A program made the position numbers and the translations under genes. Source: Actinomadura bangladeshensis (GTDB lineage Bacteria; Actinomycetota; Actinomycetes; Streptosporangiales; Streptosporangiaceae). From it: DNA of 59,929 bases. Position 1 is the stretch's first letter; each line of letters begins with the position of its first letter. The notes beneath the pieces are model-generated. The model worked only from the letters and a program-made list of their open reading frames with translations. It was not told the DNA's origin and did not search any database. This document shows positions 17,815 to 25,365 of the stretch, in pieces. Location: assembly GCF_004348335.1 (NCBI RefSeq), contig NZ_SMJW01000013.1, forward strand, positions 1 to 59,929, given 5' to 3'.

Positions 17815-18026
17815 GCGATCGAGGCTTCGGTTCCGTGCACTGGCGCAAGAGCAGTTACAGCACCGAACACGGAACCAACTGTGTGGAGGTTGCCGCACTG
17901 GGGACATCAGGGAGCGTAGGTGCCCGCGATTCCAAGAACCCGTCGGGCCCGGTGCTGAGCTTCACACCGGCGTCGTGGGACGCCTTTCTCGGCGAGATCA
18001 AGCGCGGCGCGTTCGACCTCGCCTGA
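17811..18026 (+). CDS. DUF397 domain protein
   Basis: Small protein of 71 residues. VHWRKSSYSTEHGTNCVEVA and VGARDSKNPSGPVLSFTPASW-type segments are the complete DUF397 signature. Proteins of this family work with the XRE-DUF5753 regulator encoded just upstream, with which it overlaps by 4 nt. In other species such pairs affect sporulation and antibiotic production. Confidence 0.92.
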   Translation: MSDRGFGSVHWRKSSYSTEHGTNCVEVAALGTSGSVGARDSKNPSGPVLSFTPASWDAFLGEIKRGAFDLA

Positions 18027-18027
18027 C

Positions 18028-18051
18028 GCGGCGGGCCGTCGGCCGCGCCGC
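18028..18051 (+). terminator. Probable terminator of the XRE-DUF397 operon
   Basis: GCGGCGGGCC faces GGCCGCGCCGC around GTC immediately after the DUF397 stop, a strong GC hairpin with a one-base bulge and no T tract. Confidence 0.4.
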
Positions 18052-18206
18052 CGGTTCCGGAAGGTCCTTGCGTGGTGTGTCACCAGCGACGATGTGTCTT
18101 CACGTCCGAACGGATCAGTGAAACATGTCGAGTTCCGCTGGAGCGGGGAACACACAGTCGCAGACCTGCGCGTAGGGGCAGCGGGCACGAGGTTACGGGG
18201 GCGGAA

Positions 18207-19124
18207 ATGAAGGCGGTCGTCGCGACGGATCAGGCCGCGGAGGCGGCCGGGATCGAGCTGGCGGAGCGGCCGGAGCCGACGCCGGCGATCAATGACGTCG
18301 TCGTCGAGGTCCATGCGTCGGGTTTCGTCCCGGCGGAGTGGGAGTGGCCTTCGACGTGGGTGGATCGCTCCGGTCACGATCGAGTGCCGGCGATCATCGG
18401 CCACGAGTTCGCCGGAGTGGTCACCTCCCTCGGCTACGGCACGACGGGACTCTCGCCGGGCCAGCGGGTGTTCGGCATCACGGACTGGCACCGCGATGGA
18501 ACCCTCGCCGAGTACGCGGCCGTGGAGGCGCGCAACCTGGCGCCGCTGCCCGGGGCCGTCGACTTCACGGTGGGTGCGAGCCTGCCGATCTCCGGCCTGA
18601 CCGCATGGCAGGGCCTGTTCCAGCATGGCCGCCTCCAGGCGGGGCAGAGCGTCCTCGCGCACGGCGCCGCCGGCGCGGTCGGGTCCGTGGTGACGCAGCT
18701 CGCCCGGGAGTTCGGCGCCTACGTCATCGGTACCGGGCGGGCGGCGGACCGCCAGGCGGCGCTCGACTTCGGCGCGAACGAGTTCCTCGCCCTCGACGAC
18801 GAGGACCTCGAAGACATCGGAGGGGTCGACGTCGTCTTCGATGTCATCGGCGGTGACGTCCAGAGGCGCTCGGCGGGCGTCGTCCGGCCCGGCGGGACGC
18901 TGGTGTCGGTGGTCGGGCCGGTTGAGACCCGCCCTGTCGACGGTCTCGCGGTCGACTTCGTCGTCGAGTCCGTTCCGAGTCAGCTGGTGGAGATCGTCGA
19001 ACGGGTGCGGGACGGGCGCCTTCGCACGCACATCGGAACCGTCGCGACCCTCGACGACGCCGTCCCCGCGCTCAACCCGGCCCAGCGTCGCAAGGGCAAG
19101 ACCGTCATTCGCGTGCGCCCCTGA
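18207..19124 (+). CDS. Zinc-independent MDR oxidoreductase (quinone-reductase-like)
   Basis: Medium-chain dehydrogenase/reductase of 305 residues. The GroES-like N-terminal domain contains IGHEFAGVV. The nucleotide-binding segment is AHGAAGAVGSVVTQLARE followed by GTGRAADRQAALDFGANEF, suggesting NADPH. The zinc ligands of alcohol dehydrogenases are missing. ATG 18207 has GGGGGCGGA upstream. The 180 nt before it hold the terminator of the previous operon and nothing else recognisable. Confidence 0.85.
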   Translation: MKAVVATDQAAEAAGIELAERPEPTPAINDVVVEVHASGFVPAEWEWPSTWVDRSGHDRVPAIIGHEFAGVVTSLGYGTTGLSPGQRVFGITDWHRDGTLAEYAAVEARNLAPLPGAVDFTVGASLPISGLTAWQGLFQHGRLQAGQSVLAHGAAGAVGSVVTQLAREFGAYVIGTGRAADRQAALDFGANEFLALDDEDLEDIGGVDVVFDVIGGDVQRRSAGVVRPGGTLVSVVGPVETRPVDGLAVDFVVESVPSQLVEIVERVRDGRLRTHIGTVATLDDAVPALNPAQRRKGKTVIRVRP

Positions 19125-19140
19125 GGTTTCCGGCCGCCGG

Positions 19141-19653
19141 TCATTCCGCCGATGCGTCCTGCGTGTGCGGGGGCGTCCGGGCGCAGGCGCCGGCGATGGC
19201 GGACGGGTCCCAGTAGAAGGGACGGCATTCCAGCATGCGCCCGTCCCGGACCTTGATCAACTGCATGATCAGTGTCTCGACCTCGCGGCCCGTCGACCGG
19301 GCGCGGAAGCGCACCCGGTTGTGCACCACGACGGTGTCGTCATCGCCCCAGTGCTCCTGCTCGAGGAACTCGATCGACTCCCACAGGTCGCTGAAGACGG
19401 CGAGGAAGCGCTCCAGGCCGTCCCGTCCCCGCCACGTCCCGGTCCCGGTGAACGGCAGGCCCGGCGCCTGGTGCAGCACCACGTCGGGGTCCACGTACAC
19501 GGCGACCTGGCCGTAGTCGGCTCTGCCGTATCCGCCCGCTGCCACATACGCGGCCTCCGCCGCATAGAACTTCTCCATCACCGCCCACGCGCCATCCGCG
19601 TCCACGACGGCGTATCCCTCGTCCACCGGAGTCCCCACGGCCATCACTCCCAT
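19141..19653 (-). CDS. SnoaL/NTF2-like protein
   Basis: Cone-fold protein of about 170 residues. The central GTGTWRGRDGLERFLAVF, the DTVVVHNRVRFRARSTGREV strand pair and MQLIKVRDGRMLECRPFYWD are typical of SnoaL-like and ketosteroid-isomerase-like proteins. Several starts are possible (19674, 19653, 19644); 19653 is chosen for its GAAG context, with low certainty. It converges on the MDR oxidoreductase gene with a 16-nt gap. Function unknown. Confidence 0.7.
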   Translation of the reverse strand: MGVMAVGTPVDEGYAVVDADGAWAVMEKFYAAEAAYVAAGGYGRADYGQVAVYVDPDVVLHQAPGLPFTGTGTWRGRDGLERFLAVFSDLWESIEFLEQEHWGDDDTVVVHNRVRFRARSTGREVETLIMQLIKVRDGRMLECRPFYWDPSAIAGACARTPPHTQDASAE

Positions 19654-19761
19654 CTTCGGCAACGACCACAGCAACCCCGGTCCACCGCACTCGGTTGCAG
19701 AAGAGGACGTGCGAGCGCTCGTCGAACGGCCAGTGCGTTCTCCACCAAGATCCGCCGGGTG

Positions 19762-19825
19762 CGTTGACCTGCGGCGTGTTGTTGTTATGAGCGCGTCAAA
19801 AGCAACAACACGCCGCAGATCAACG
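19762..19825. repeat. 23-bp near-perfect inverted repeat
   Basis: The arms 19762-19784 and 19803-19825 (CGTTGACCTGCGGCGTGTTG at the left start) match at 22 of 23 positions around an 18-nt loop. The two outer ends differ only as CGTTGAC versus CGTTGAT. It lies past the 3' end of the truncated TetR gene. It could be a bidirectional terminator, but its length and the lack of a T tract also fit a dispersed palindromic element. Confidence 0.6.
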
Positions 19826-19862
19826 ACGCGGCGACCCCGTCGCGAGTGCAGCGGCGCAAGCC

Positions 19863-20348
19863 TTACCGGGGGCGCAGGCCGTCCAGCGTCAGCCGGGTGA
19901 TGTGTGCCGGGCGCTTGCGGTCGGTCTCTGCGGCGGCGTGGCGGATCGCGGTAAAGGCGCCTGCGACGAGGGCCATCACATCGTCGGGGGTGGCGTCGCG
20001 GCGTGCGGCGCCGGCTGCTTGCGCGCGGGCCAGGAGGTCCGCGACGTGGTTCGTCAGGTCTGCCGCGATGTCCGGGGCGGCGGTGCGCAGGTCGAATTCG
20101 GCGGCGGCCAGTGCGCTCTTGACCGCTGCGTTCTCGGCTCCCTCCGCCACCATGCGGGACAGCAGTGTGAAGAGGGCCTCGGGGCCGTCGGTGGCGGCGA
20201 GCCTCTCCGCCTCCACGATCAGCCCCCGCGGCATGTCGATCGCGACGGCCAGGCAGAGCGCGTCCTTGGCGGGGAAGTGGCGGTGGACGGTGCCGGGGCC
20301 GACGCCCGCGCGCCGGGCGATCCCATCGAGGGAGACCCCGAGGCCGCC
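19863..20348 (-). pseudogene. 5'-truncated TetR family regulator
   Basis: The frame begins abruptly at GLGVSLDGIARRAGVGPGTV then HRHFPAKDAL, the middle of a TetR helix-turn-helix, and continues through a normal ligand-binding domain to ITRLTLDGLRPR. The first helix, normally about 25 residues with the initiating Met, is missing. Upstream codons belong to the opposite strand of a SnoaL-like gene. An ATG at 20378 could start a 171-residue product, but it would lack helix 1 of the DNA-binding domain. Probably inactive. Confidence 0.65.
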
Positions 20349-20349
20349 G

Positions 20350-20642
20350 ACCTGCACACTCCCGGCTTCTTCAGCCATCCGTTGGGTGCCGCCGGGTTCG
20401 AGGCCGGCAAGGAGGCGTGGCGCATGCTCGTCGGCCGGTTCCCCGGCATCCGCGTGGTCGCCGAGGACATCCTGGTGGACGGCGACAAGGCCGCCGTCCG
20501 CTCGTCCGTCGCAGGAATCGGGGGCGACGCGCGGCCCATGCTGTTCGAGGTCTTCCGTATCGAGGACGGCCGGTTCGCGGAGATGCGGGGCGCCGGCGCG
20601 GGCTCTCCGGCTTCGGCCGGCCCCGAGGACGTGGTCGGCTGA
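20350..20642 (+). pseudogene. 5'-truncated SnoaL-like gene
   Basis: The plus frame reads LHTPGFFSHPLGAAGFEAGK, then WRMLVGRFPGIRVVAED and a region ending in ASAGPEDVVG. This is the C-terminal two thirds of a SnoaL/ester-cyclase-like protein. The N-terminal helix is absent and the frame runs instead into the antisense of the TetR gene. Both genes seem to have been divergent neighbours that lost their facing 5' ends in one deletion. Confidence 0.6.
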
Positions 20643-20716
20643 CACGAGGTCCGTGCCTGGGGAAAAGGTGGCCGAACCGGTCAGGAATCAAGAAGCGCCG
20701 GTCACTACGCCGCGCC

Positions 20717-20722
20717 TAGCGT
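20717..20722 (+). promoter_or_regulatory. Leaderless -10 box (TAGCGT)
   Basis: TAGCGT is followed by 7 nt and ATG 20730. It decides the start, since in-frame GTG and ATG codons at 20721 and 20724 overlap the -10 box or fall before the expected transcription start. Confidence 0.5.
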
Positions 20723-20729
20723 GATGGGC

Positions 20730-21140
<411 letters not shown>

Positions 21141-21144
21141 CCCG

Positions 21145-21609
21145 ATGGCACAGGACGAGCAGAAGAGCGGGCGCAGGCCCGGTACGCCGGGCGCGTTCTC
21201 GCGGTGGATGCAGCACCGGATGAACGCCCGCATGAACCGCAAGGTCCGCAAGGGGCGGGGCACGTTCATGGGCATGGACGTGCTGATCCTCAACACGGTC
21301 GGCAGCCGCAGCGGGCAGCCGCGCGAGACGCCCGTGGCGTGGTTCCCCGACAAGGACGACTCGCGGCTGATCATCGCCTCGGGCGGCGGCACCCGCAACC
21401 CGGACTGGTTCGACAACCTGATGGCCCACCCCGACCGGGCGACGATCGAGCTGCCCGGGGAGGGGGCCGTACCGGTGACGCCGCAGCGGCTCGACGGTCC
21501 CGAGCGCGAGGAGGCGTGGCAGCGGATCGCCGAGGCGCAGCCCCGCATCGCCAAGTACCAGAGCAAGTCCGAGCGGCAGTACCCGGTCATCCGCCTCACC
21601 CGCCGGTGA
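21145..21609 (+). CDS. Deazaflavin (F420)-dependent nitroreductase family protein
   Basis: Ddn-like split-barrel protein of 154 residues. VLILNTVGSRSGQPRETPV and SGGGTRNPDWFDNLMAHPD carry the family pattern for F420 binding. Proteins of this kind reduce quinones or other electron-poor compounds with F420H2 and occur mainly in actinobacteria. ATG 21145 lies 4 nt after the VOC stop. Confidence 0.88.
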   Translation: MAQDEQKSGRRPGTPGAFSRWMQHRMNARMNRKVRKGRGTFMGMDVLILNTVGSRSGQPRETPVAWFPDKDDSRLIIASGGGTRNPDWFDNLMAHPDRATIELPGEGAVPVTPQRLDGPEREEAWQRIAEAQPRIAKYQSKSERQYPVIRLTRR

Positions 21610-21619
21610 CCGCCGGACG

Positions 21620-21766
21620 TCAGGGCAGGAGCGCGAGCTCGCCCGCGGTGGCCCGTGCCTCCAGTTCCGCGAGTGCCTTCGGCCCCACGGCCGGCCCGTA
21701 GCACGTCGGCCGGCCGGGGCCGGGCACCCCGGCCGCCGAGAGCCCGGCCACCGCCACGGCGGCCAC
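21620..21766 (-). CDS. Possible small protein, unknown
   Basis: A 48-codon minus-strand frame from a GTG, ending in AELEARATAGELALLP. Third positions are almost all G or C, and the N-terminal run VAAVAVAGLSAAG is hydrophobic. It lies beyond the terminator-like hairpin of the prenyl-synthase operon and has no clear ribosome site. It may be a real small secreted protein, a gene remnant, or chance. Confidence 0.25.
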   Translation of the reverse strand: MAAVAVAGLSAAGVPGPGRPTCYGPAVGPKALAELEARATAGELALLP

Positions 21767-21829
21767 GAGGCACCTGCCCGATGGCGGCCCGGGACTCCCT
21801 CACCTCCGCCCGCACCGGTGGCCGAGCAG

Positions 21830-21860
21830 CGCTCCCGGGCCGGTGCGGGACCCGGGAGCG
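21830..21860 (-). terminator. Terminator hairpin of the prenyl-synthase operon
   Basis: A perfect 10-bp stem CGCTCCCGGG/CCCGGGAGCG with an 11-nt loop begins 7 nt past the stop of the minus-strand prenyl-synthase gene. No T tract. Confidence 0.55.
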
Positions 21861-21866
21861 TCACCG

Positions 21867-22823
21867 TCACAGGCGGGATTCGACCTTCGCCAGGATGGCG
21901 AGGATTCCCGTCCGCGCGTCCTCGGCGACGTCGTCCAGGGCGGCCCGTGCGCGGTCGAGGTGCTCGCGGGCGAGCTCCATCGCCTGGTCGAGGCCGCCGG
22001 ACGACTGGACGAGCGCGCGCACCGCCGGAAGGTCGTCGGAGGTGAAATCCGGTGACAGCAGGAGCGCGGCCAGCGCGCCGGAGTCGTCGGCGGCGAGGGC
22101 GGCCAGCGTGGGTGCGCCGAAGAGGCCCAGCATGTGGTCGGTGCCGACGGACTTGTCGAGGTCGCCCGGGGTGAGGTCGAGGCAGTCGTCCAGCACCTGG
22201 AAGGCGATTCCGAACTCGTGGCCGAACAGCGAGAGCGCCGCGACCTCCGGTTCGGGGCGGGCGGCCTCCGCGGCGCCGAGCAGGCAGGTCATCTGGAACA
22301 GGACGCCGGTCTTGCGCTCGGTGAGCTCCAGGTAGTCCTGCAGCGCGTAGGCGGTGTCGAAGGTCCGCTCGATGTCCAGCAGCTGGCCGTGCGCGAGCTC
22401 GCTGAGCGTGCGGCTGACCAGCATGTCGACCCCCGCGCCGAGCTCGGCCGACTCGGTCCCGGCCAGCGCGAAGGCGGCCAGTCCCGCCAGGGACGCCCGC
22501 TCGGGCCCGACGAGCGTGTGCGCGGTCGGCTGCCCGCGCCGGAGCGCCGCCCGGTCGACCACGTCGTCGTGGATCAGCGACGCCAGATGGACGAGCTCCA
22601 CCAGCGCGCCGAGCCTGACCATCCGGGACGGGTCCACGGGCGCGTCGCCCACGCAGGCCGCGAGCAGGCCCGAGCGCAGGCTCTTGCCCGGGTTCGCCGC
22701 CAGGGCCGCCACCGGGCCCCGCAGGGACGGGCCGAGCCCCGCGGCCAGCTCGTCGACGCGCGCCAGGACCCGGGAGGGGTAGTCCATCTCCGTGCCGGGT
22801 GCCGGGCTCTGGACGGCGGTCAC
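21867..22823 (-). CDS. Polyprenyl (trans-isoprenyl) diphosphate synthase
   Basis: Condenses isopentenyl diphosphate with an allylic diphosphate to build a linear prenyl chain. The 318-residue helical protein has the first Asp-rich motif DDVVD (86-90) in LIHDDVVDRAALRRGQPT, the KTGVLF segment, and the second Asp-rich motif DDCLD (212-216) in FQVLDDCLD, so it should be active. Chain length cannot be predicted. GTG 22823 overlaps the upstream protease stop as GTGA. The gene probably provides the prenyl unit for the locus extending to 38443. Confidence 0.9.
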   Translation of the reverse strand: MTAVQSPAPGTEMDYPSRVLARVDELAAGLGPSLRGPVAALAANPGKSLRSGLLAACVGDAPVDPSRMVRLGALVELVHLASLIHDDVVDRAALRRGQPTAHTLVGPERASLAGLAAFALAGTESAELGAGVDMLVSRTLSELAHGQLLDIERTFDTAYALQDYLELTERKTGVLFQMTCLLGAAEAARPEPEVAALSLFGHEFGIAFQVLDDCLDLTPGDLDKSVGTDHMLGLFGAPTLAALAADDSGALAALLLSPDFTSDDLPAVRALVQSSGGLDQAMELAREHLDRARAALDDVAEDARTGILAILAKVESRL

Positions 22824-24433
22824 GACGTCGGCTCCGGCGGCATCTGCTTGAACGGCGCGTTCATCTCGATGCCGGCGGTCGCCTCGACGGCCTCGTAGAC
22901 CTGGCTGTAAAGGGCGGGATTGCTCATGTACGCCAGGACCTCCCGCCTGGTCATCCCGAGCGTGGGCACGAGCGACTCCCGGTGCAGCTTGACGGCGAGC
23001 TGCGCCTCGGGCGCCGTCAGGACACCGCTCTGCACGAGGCCGCCGATGACGACCTCGGCATCGTCGAGGTGCTCCTGGGTGACGACCTCCGCGGAATCAG
23101 GGTCGTTGAGCACGCCCTCCATGAAGTCGTGGTACTTGTCGTAGTACTGTCTCGCGTACACCACTTCGGACGATTGCGCCTGCCGGTCCTTCAACCGGTC
23201 TATCAGCGTCTCGGAGTTCACATAGGTGAGTTCGACCAGCAGCCTTCCGGCCATGGTCTGCATGAAGAAGTCGTCGCGCACCTTGTCGGCGATCGGATTG
23301 TCCTCGACCAGCGGCAGCCGGTAGTAATCGCTCAGCACCGGCAGCATCTTGCATTGCACCTGGGATTCGGGGATCACGTGCGTGTCGCCGTTGCCGCCCG
23401 CGAACACGATCGACCCGGAGTCGCCGGCCGCGATGAGGAACTCGGTGTAGATCATGTCTTTGTAGGGGATGTCCCCGATCGGCGTCCTGACGACCGCCTG
23501 CACGCCGATCGCGACGATCTCGCTGGAGCTGTAGCCGGTCGTCCGCCCGACCTTCTCGATCTTCATCCCCGGCTGGGGGTCGGTGAGCCCGGGCACCGGC
23601 CCCGCGCACGGCAGGCCGGCCTCCGACACCGCCGCCCGCCGGCCGAGCGGAAGGCGCACGTTGAGGGCCTCCAGCGTGGCGTCCATCCGGGTCAGCAGGT
23701 TGCCGCCGAAGGAGTCGCCGGCCGCGGCCATGCCGACGACCGGATGGGTGGCCGAGATGGGCGCCATGAGGTCCTTCGCGACCTCCAGGGTGTAGGCGCT
23801 CTGGTCGGTCAGCTGCGCGATCGCGCCGTCGACCCGCGTGCCCGCCGGGCTGATGGGCGCCCAGCGCTTCAGCTTCGCGATGGCGTCCGCCGACGTGCCG
23901 CCGTCGTAGGTGCCGGGCTGGACGATCGGCTCGCCGACCTTGCCCCGCCCCATGCGCGCGATCACGTGGTTGCAGGTCAGCAGGCAGATGGTGTCGTCGG
24001 TGTTGTCGATGACGAAGAGGCCGAGCGTGCCGGCCGTCGTCCCGTCGACGGGGTTGGAGATGCTGGCGCCCTGCCGCGGCGGCCGCATCCGGCCCATGAT
24101 CGGGTCCGACACCCCCGCCGGCGCGAGCGGCGCCCGCGCCGGCGCGAGGGCCGTCTGCGCCCCGGCCGAGAACGGCCCGGCCTGCTCCACGTCGACCTCG
24201 TAGGTCGTGCCGTCGACCTCGACGGTGCGCGGCAGCAGGCGGCGGCGCGACACCAGGGCCTCGCGGCGCTTCTTGCCGACCAGCACGACGACCGCGGGAC
24301 GTCCGGTCCACTCGCCGCCGCGGCGGCGGAAGCCGATGCCGACCCCGGTGACGTTCGGGTCGTCGCCGTAGGCGTCGTAGATCTGCTGCCTGGCGCGTTC
24401 CAGCCTGCCGTGGTCATCGGCGCAGAGTTCCAT
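22820..24433 (-). CDS. Trypsin-fold serine protease-like protein
   Basis: Protein of 537 residues with a trypsin-like triad: His in LLTCNHVIA, Asp in RVDGAIAQL, and Ser in AAGDSGSIVFAGG. An N-terminal region of about 100 residues (NVTGVGIGFRRRGG, AVVVLVGKK) precedes the protease domain, and a helical C-terminal domain of about 150 residues follows. The layout recalls the plant NAL1-like family of bacterial trypsin-like proteins. No signal peptide is seen, so it is probably cytosolic. ATG 24433 follows GGAGGA; the frame stays open upstream but without support. Natural substrate unknown. Confidence 0.75.
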   Translation of the reverse strand: MELCADDHGRLERARQQIYDAYGDDPNVTGVGIGFRRRGGEWTGRPAVVVLVGKKRREALVSRRRLLPRTVEVDGTTYEVDVEQAGPFSAGAQTALAPARAPLAPAGVSDPIMGRMRPPRQGASISNPVDGTTAGTLGLFVIDNTDDTICLLTCNHVIARMGRGKVGEPIVQPGTYDGGTSADAIAKLKRWAPISPAGTRVDGAIAQLTDQSAYTLEVAKDLMAPISATHPVVGMAAAGDSFGGNLLTRMDATLEALNVRLPLGRRAAVSEAGLPCAGPVPGLTDPQPGMKIEKVGRTTGYSSSEIVAIGVQAVVRTPIGDIPYKDMIYTEFLIAAGDSGSIVFAGGNGDTHVIPESQVQCKMLPVLSDYYRLPLVEDNPIADKVRDDFFMQTMAGRLLVELTYVNSETLIDRLKDRQAQSSEVVYARQYYDKYHDFMEGVLNDPDSAEVVTQEHLDDAEVVIGGLVQSGVLTAPEAQLAVKLHRESLVPTLGMTRREVLAYMSNPALYSQVYEAVEATAGIEMNAPFKQMPPEPTS

Positions 24434-24465
24434 GGTCCTCCGTCGTCGGTTCCTGGTCGCGCCGG

Positions 24466-25074
24466 TCAGTTCCGGTGCGAGATGGGCTGCGGCTGCCGGC
24501 CGAGCCGGTGCTCCCGGCCGAGCCCCCCGAGCCAGATCTCCGCCATGGCGTCGTCGGCCGGGTCGAAGTGGGGAGACAGGGTCGCCACGCCGAGCGCGAC
24601 GAACGCCCGGAGGTCCTTCTGGCCGGCGTCGTCGGCCTGTGCCGCGTGCCGTCCGATGCCCGCCAGCAGCCGCCCCTGCGGCGCGCCCAGCAGACCCAGC
24701 GCGATCAGCGCGTCCGCGCCCGCCCGTGCCCGCGCGAGGCGCGCGGGGGCGAGCCGCCGCTCGGCCGCCAGCAGGCGGGCCGGGGTGACGCGCTCCCTCC
24801 CGCGGGCGGACTCCCCGAAGCCGCGGAACTCGATCGGATAGACCGCGCCGGCCCGCGCCGCCTGCAGCAGCATCTCCCGCCGCCGGTCGAGCGGCGCCGC
24901 CGGCGGAGCCGGGGCGCCGGCGTCCGGCGTGCTCGCGGCGGCCGCCGGCGCGGACGGGACGGAACCGGACCCGCCCAGCGTCGTCCCGGCGGCGACCGCG
25001 GCCGAACCGGCGACCGCCGTCCTGCCGAGGAATTTGCGCCGGGTGACCGGGGTGGTGTGCGCAGCGGAGTCCAT
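24466..25074 (-). CDS. Tat-exported protein of unknown function
   Basis: Protein of 202 residues. The N terminus holds a twin-arginine signal, TRRKFLGRTAVAGSAAVAAG, followed by an Ala/Pro-rich linker and a helical domain (about 65-195). The mature part contains FRGFGESARGRERVTPARLL and FVALGVATLSPHFDP but resembles no family I know. It is first in the operon with the protease and prenyl-synthase genes. The Tat signal implies that it folds, perhaps around a cofactor, before export. Confidence 0.7.
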   Translation of the reverse strand: MDSAAHTTPVTRRKFLGRTAVAGSAAVAAGTTLGGSGSVPSAPAAAASTPDAGAPAPPAAPLDRRREMLLQAARAGAVYPIEFRGFGESARGRERVTPARLLAAERRLAPARLARARAGADALIALGLLGAPQGRLLAGIGRHAAQADDAGQKDLRAFVALGVATLSPHFDPADDAMAEIWLGGLGREHRLGRQPQPISHRN

Positions 25075-25124
25075 CTGACCACCGTTTCGTCGCCGGGCGG
25101 CCGCCCGAGTTGATCTTCAGGCGC

Positions 25125-25268
25125 ACGCTAACCCGGAGATCGCTAAACAAGGGAATGTTGGCCGGATTCGGCCATGTGAGCCCGGAATCGGGCTTGACTT
25201 GGCGGAATTCGCCAATCGGTTCCCGGAAAGCCGGGAGTAAATGCCAACGGCGAACCCGGCCGTTGACA
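25125..25268. promoter_or_regulatory. Divergent control region with five spaced palindromes
   Basis: The 291-bp gap between the divergent operons carries TGGCCG-GATT-CGGCCA (25159-25174), AGCCCG-GAAT-CGGGCT (25179-25194), TTGGC-GGAATTC-GCCAA (25199-25215), TCCCGG-AAAG-CCGGGA (25221-25236) and CAACGG-N9-CCGTTG (25245-25265). The first three centres are 20 bp apart. TAGCGT (25130-25125, minus strand) is a likely -10 box for the leftward operon. TTGACA (25263-25268) is a perfect -35 box for the rightward operon and overlaps the last palindrome. Repression at this array is inferred. Confidence 0.6.
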
Positions 25269-25365
25269 TCAAGATCGTTTGGATGTTCCGATCATGGCGA
25301 TCGGCGTCCGGAGCGATCGCACACGACGTGAGGCGAGCGCTCTTCTCCTGGCTGGGGGAATGTGC

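Noticed and set aside
22134..24841. Plus-strand open frames of up to 680 codons opposite the prenyl-synthase and protease genes
   Set aside because: His/Arg/Val-rich composition typical of the antisense frame; the minus-strand genes have clear catalytic motifs.
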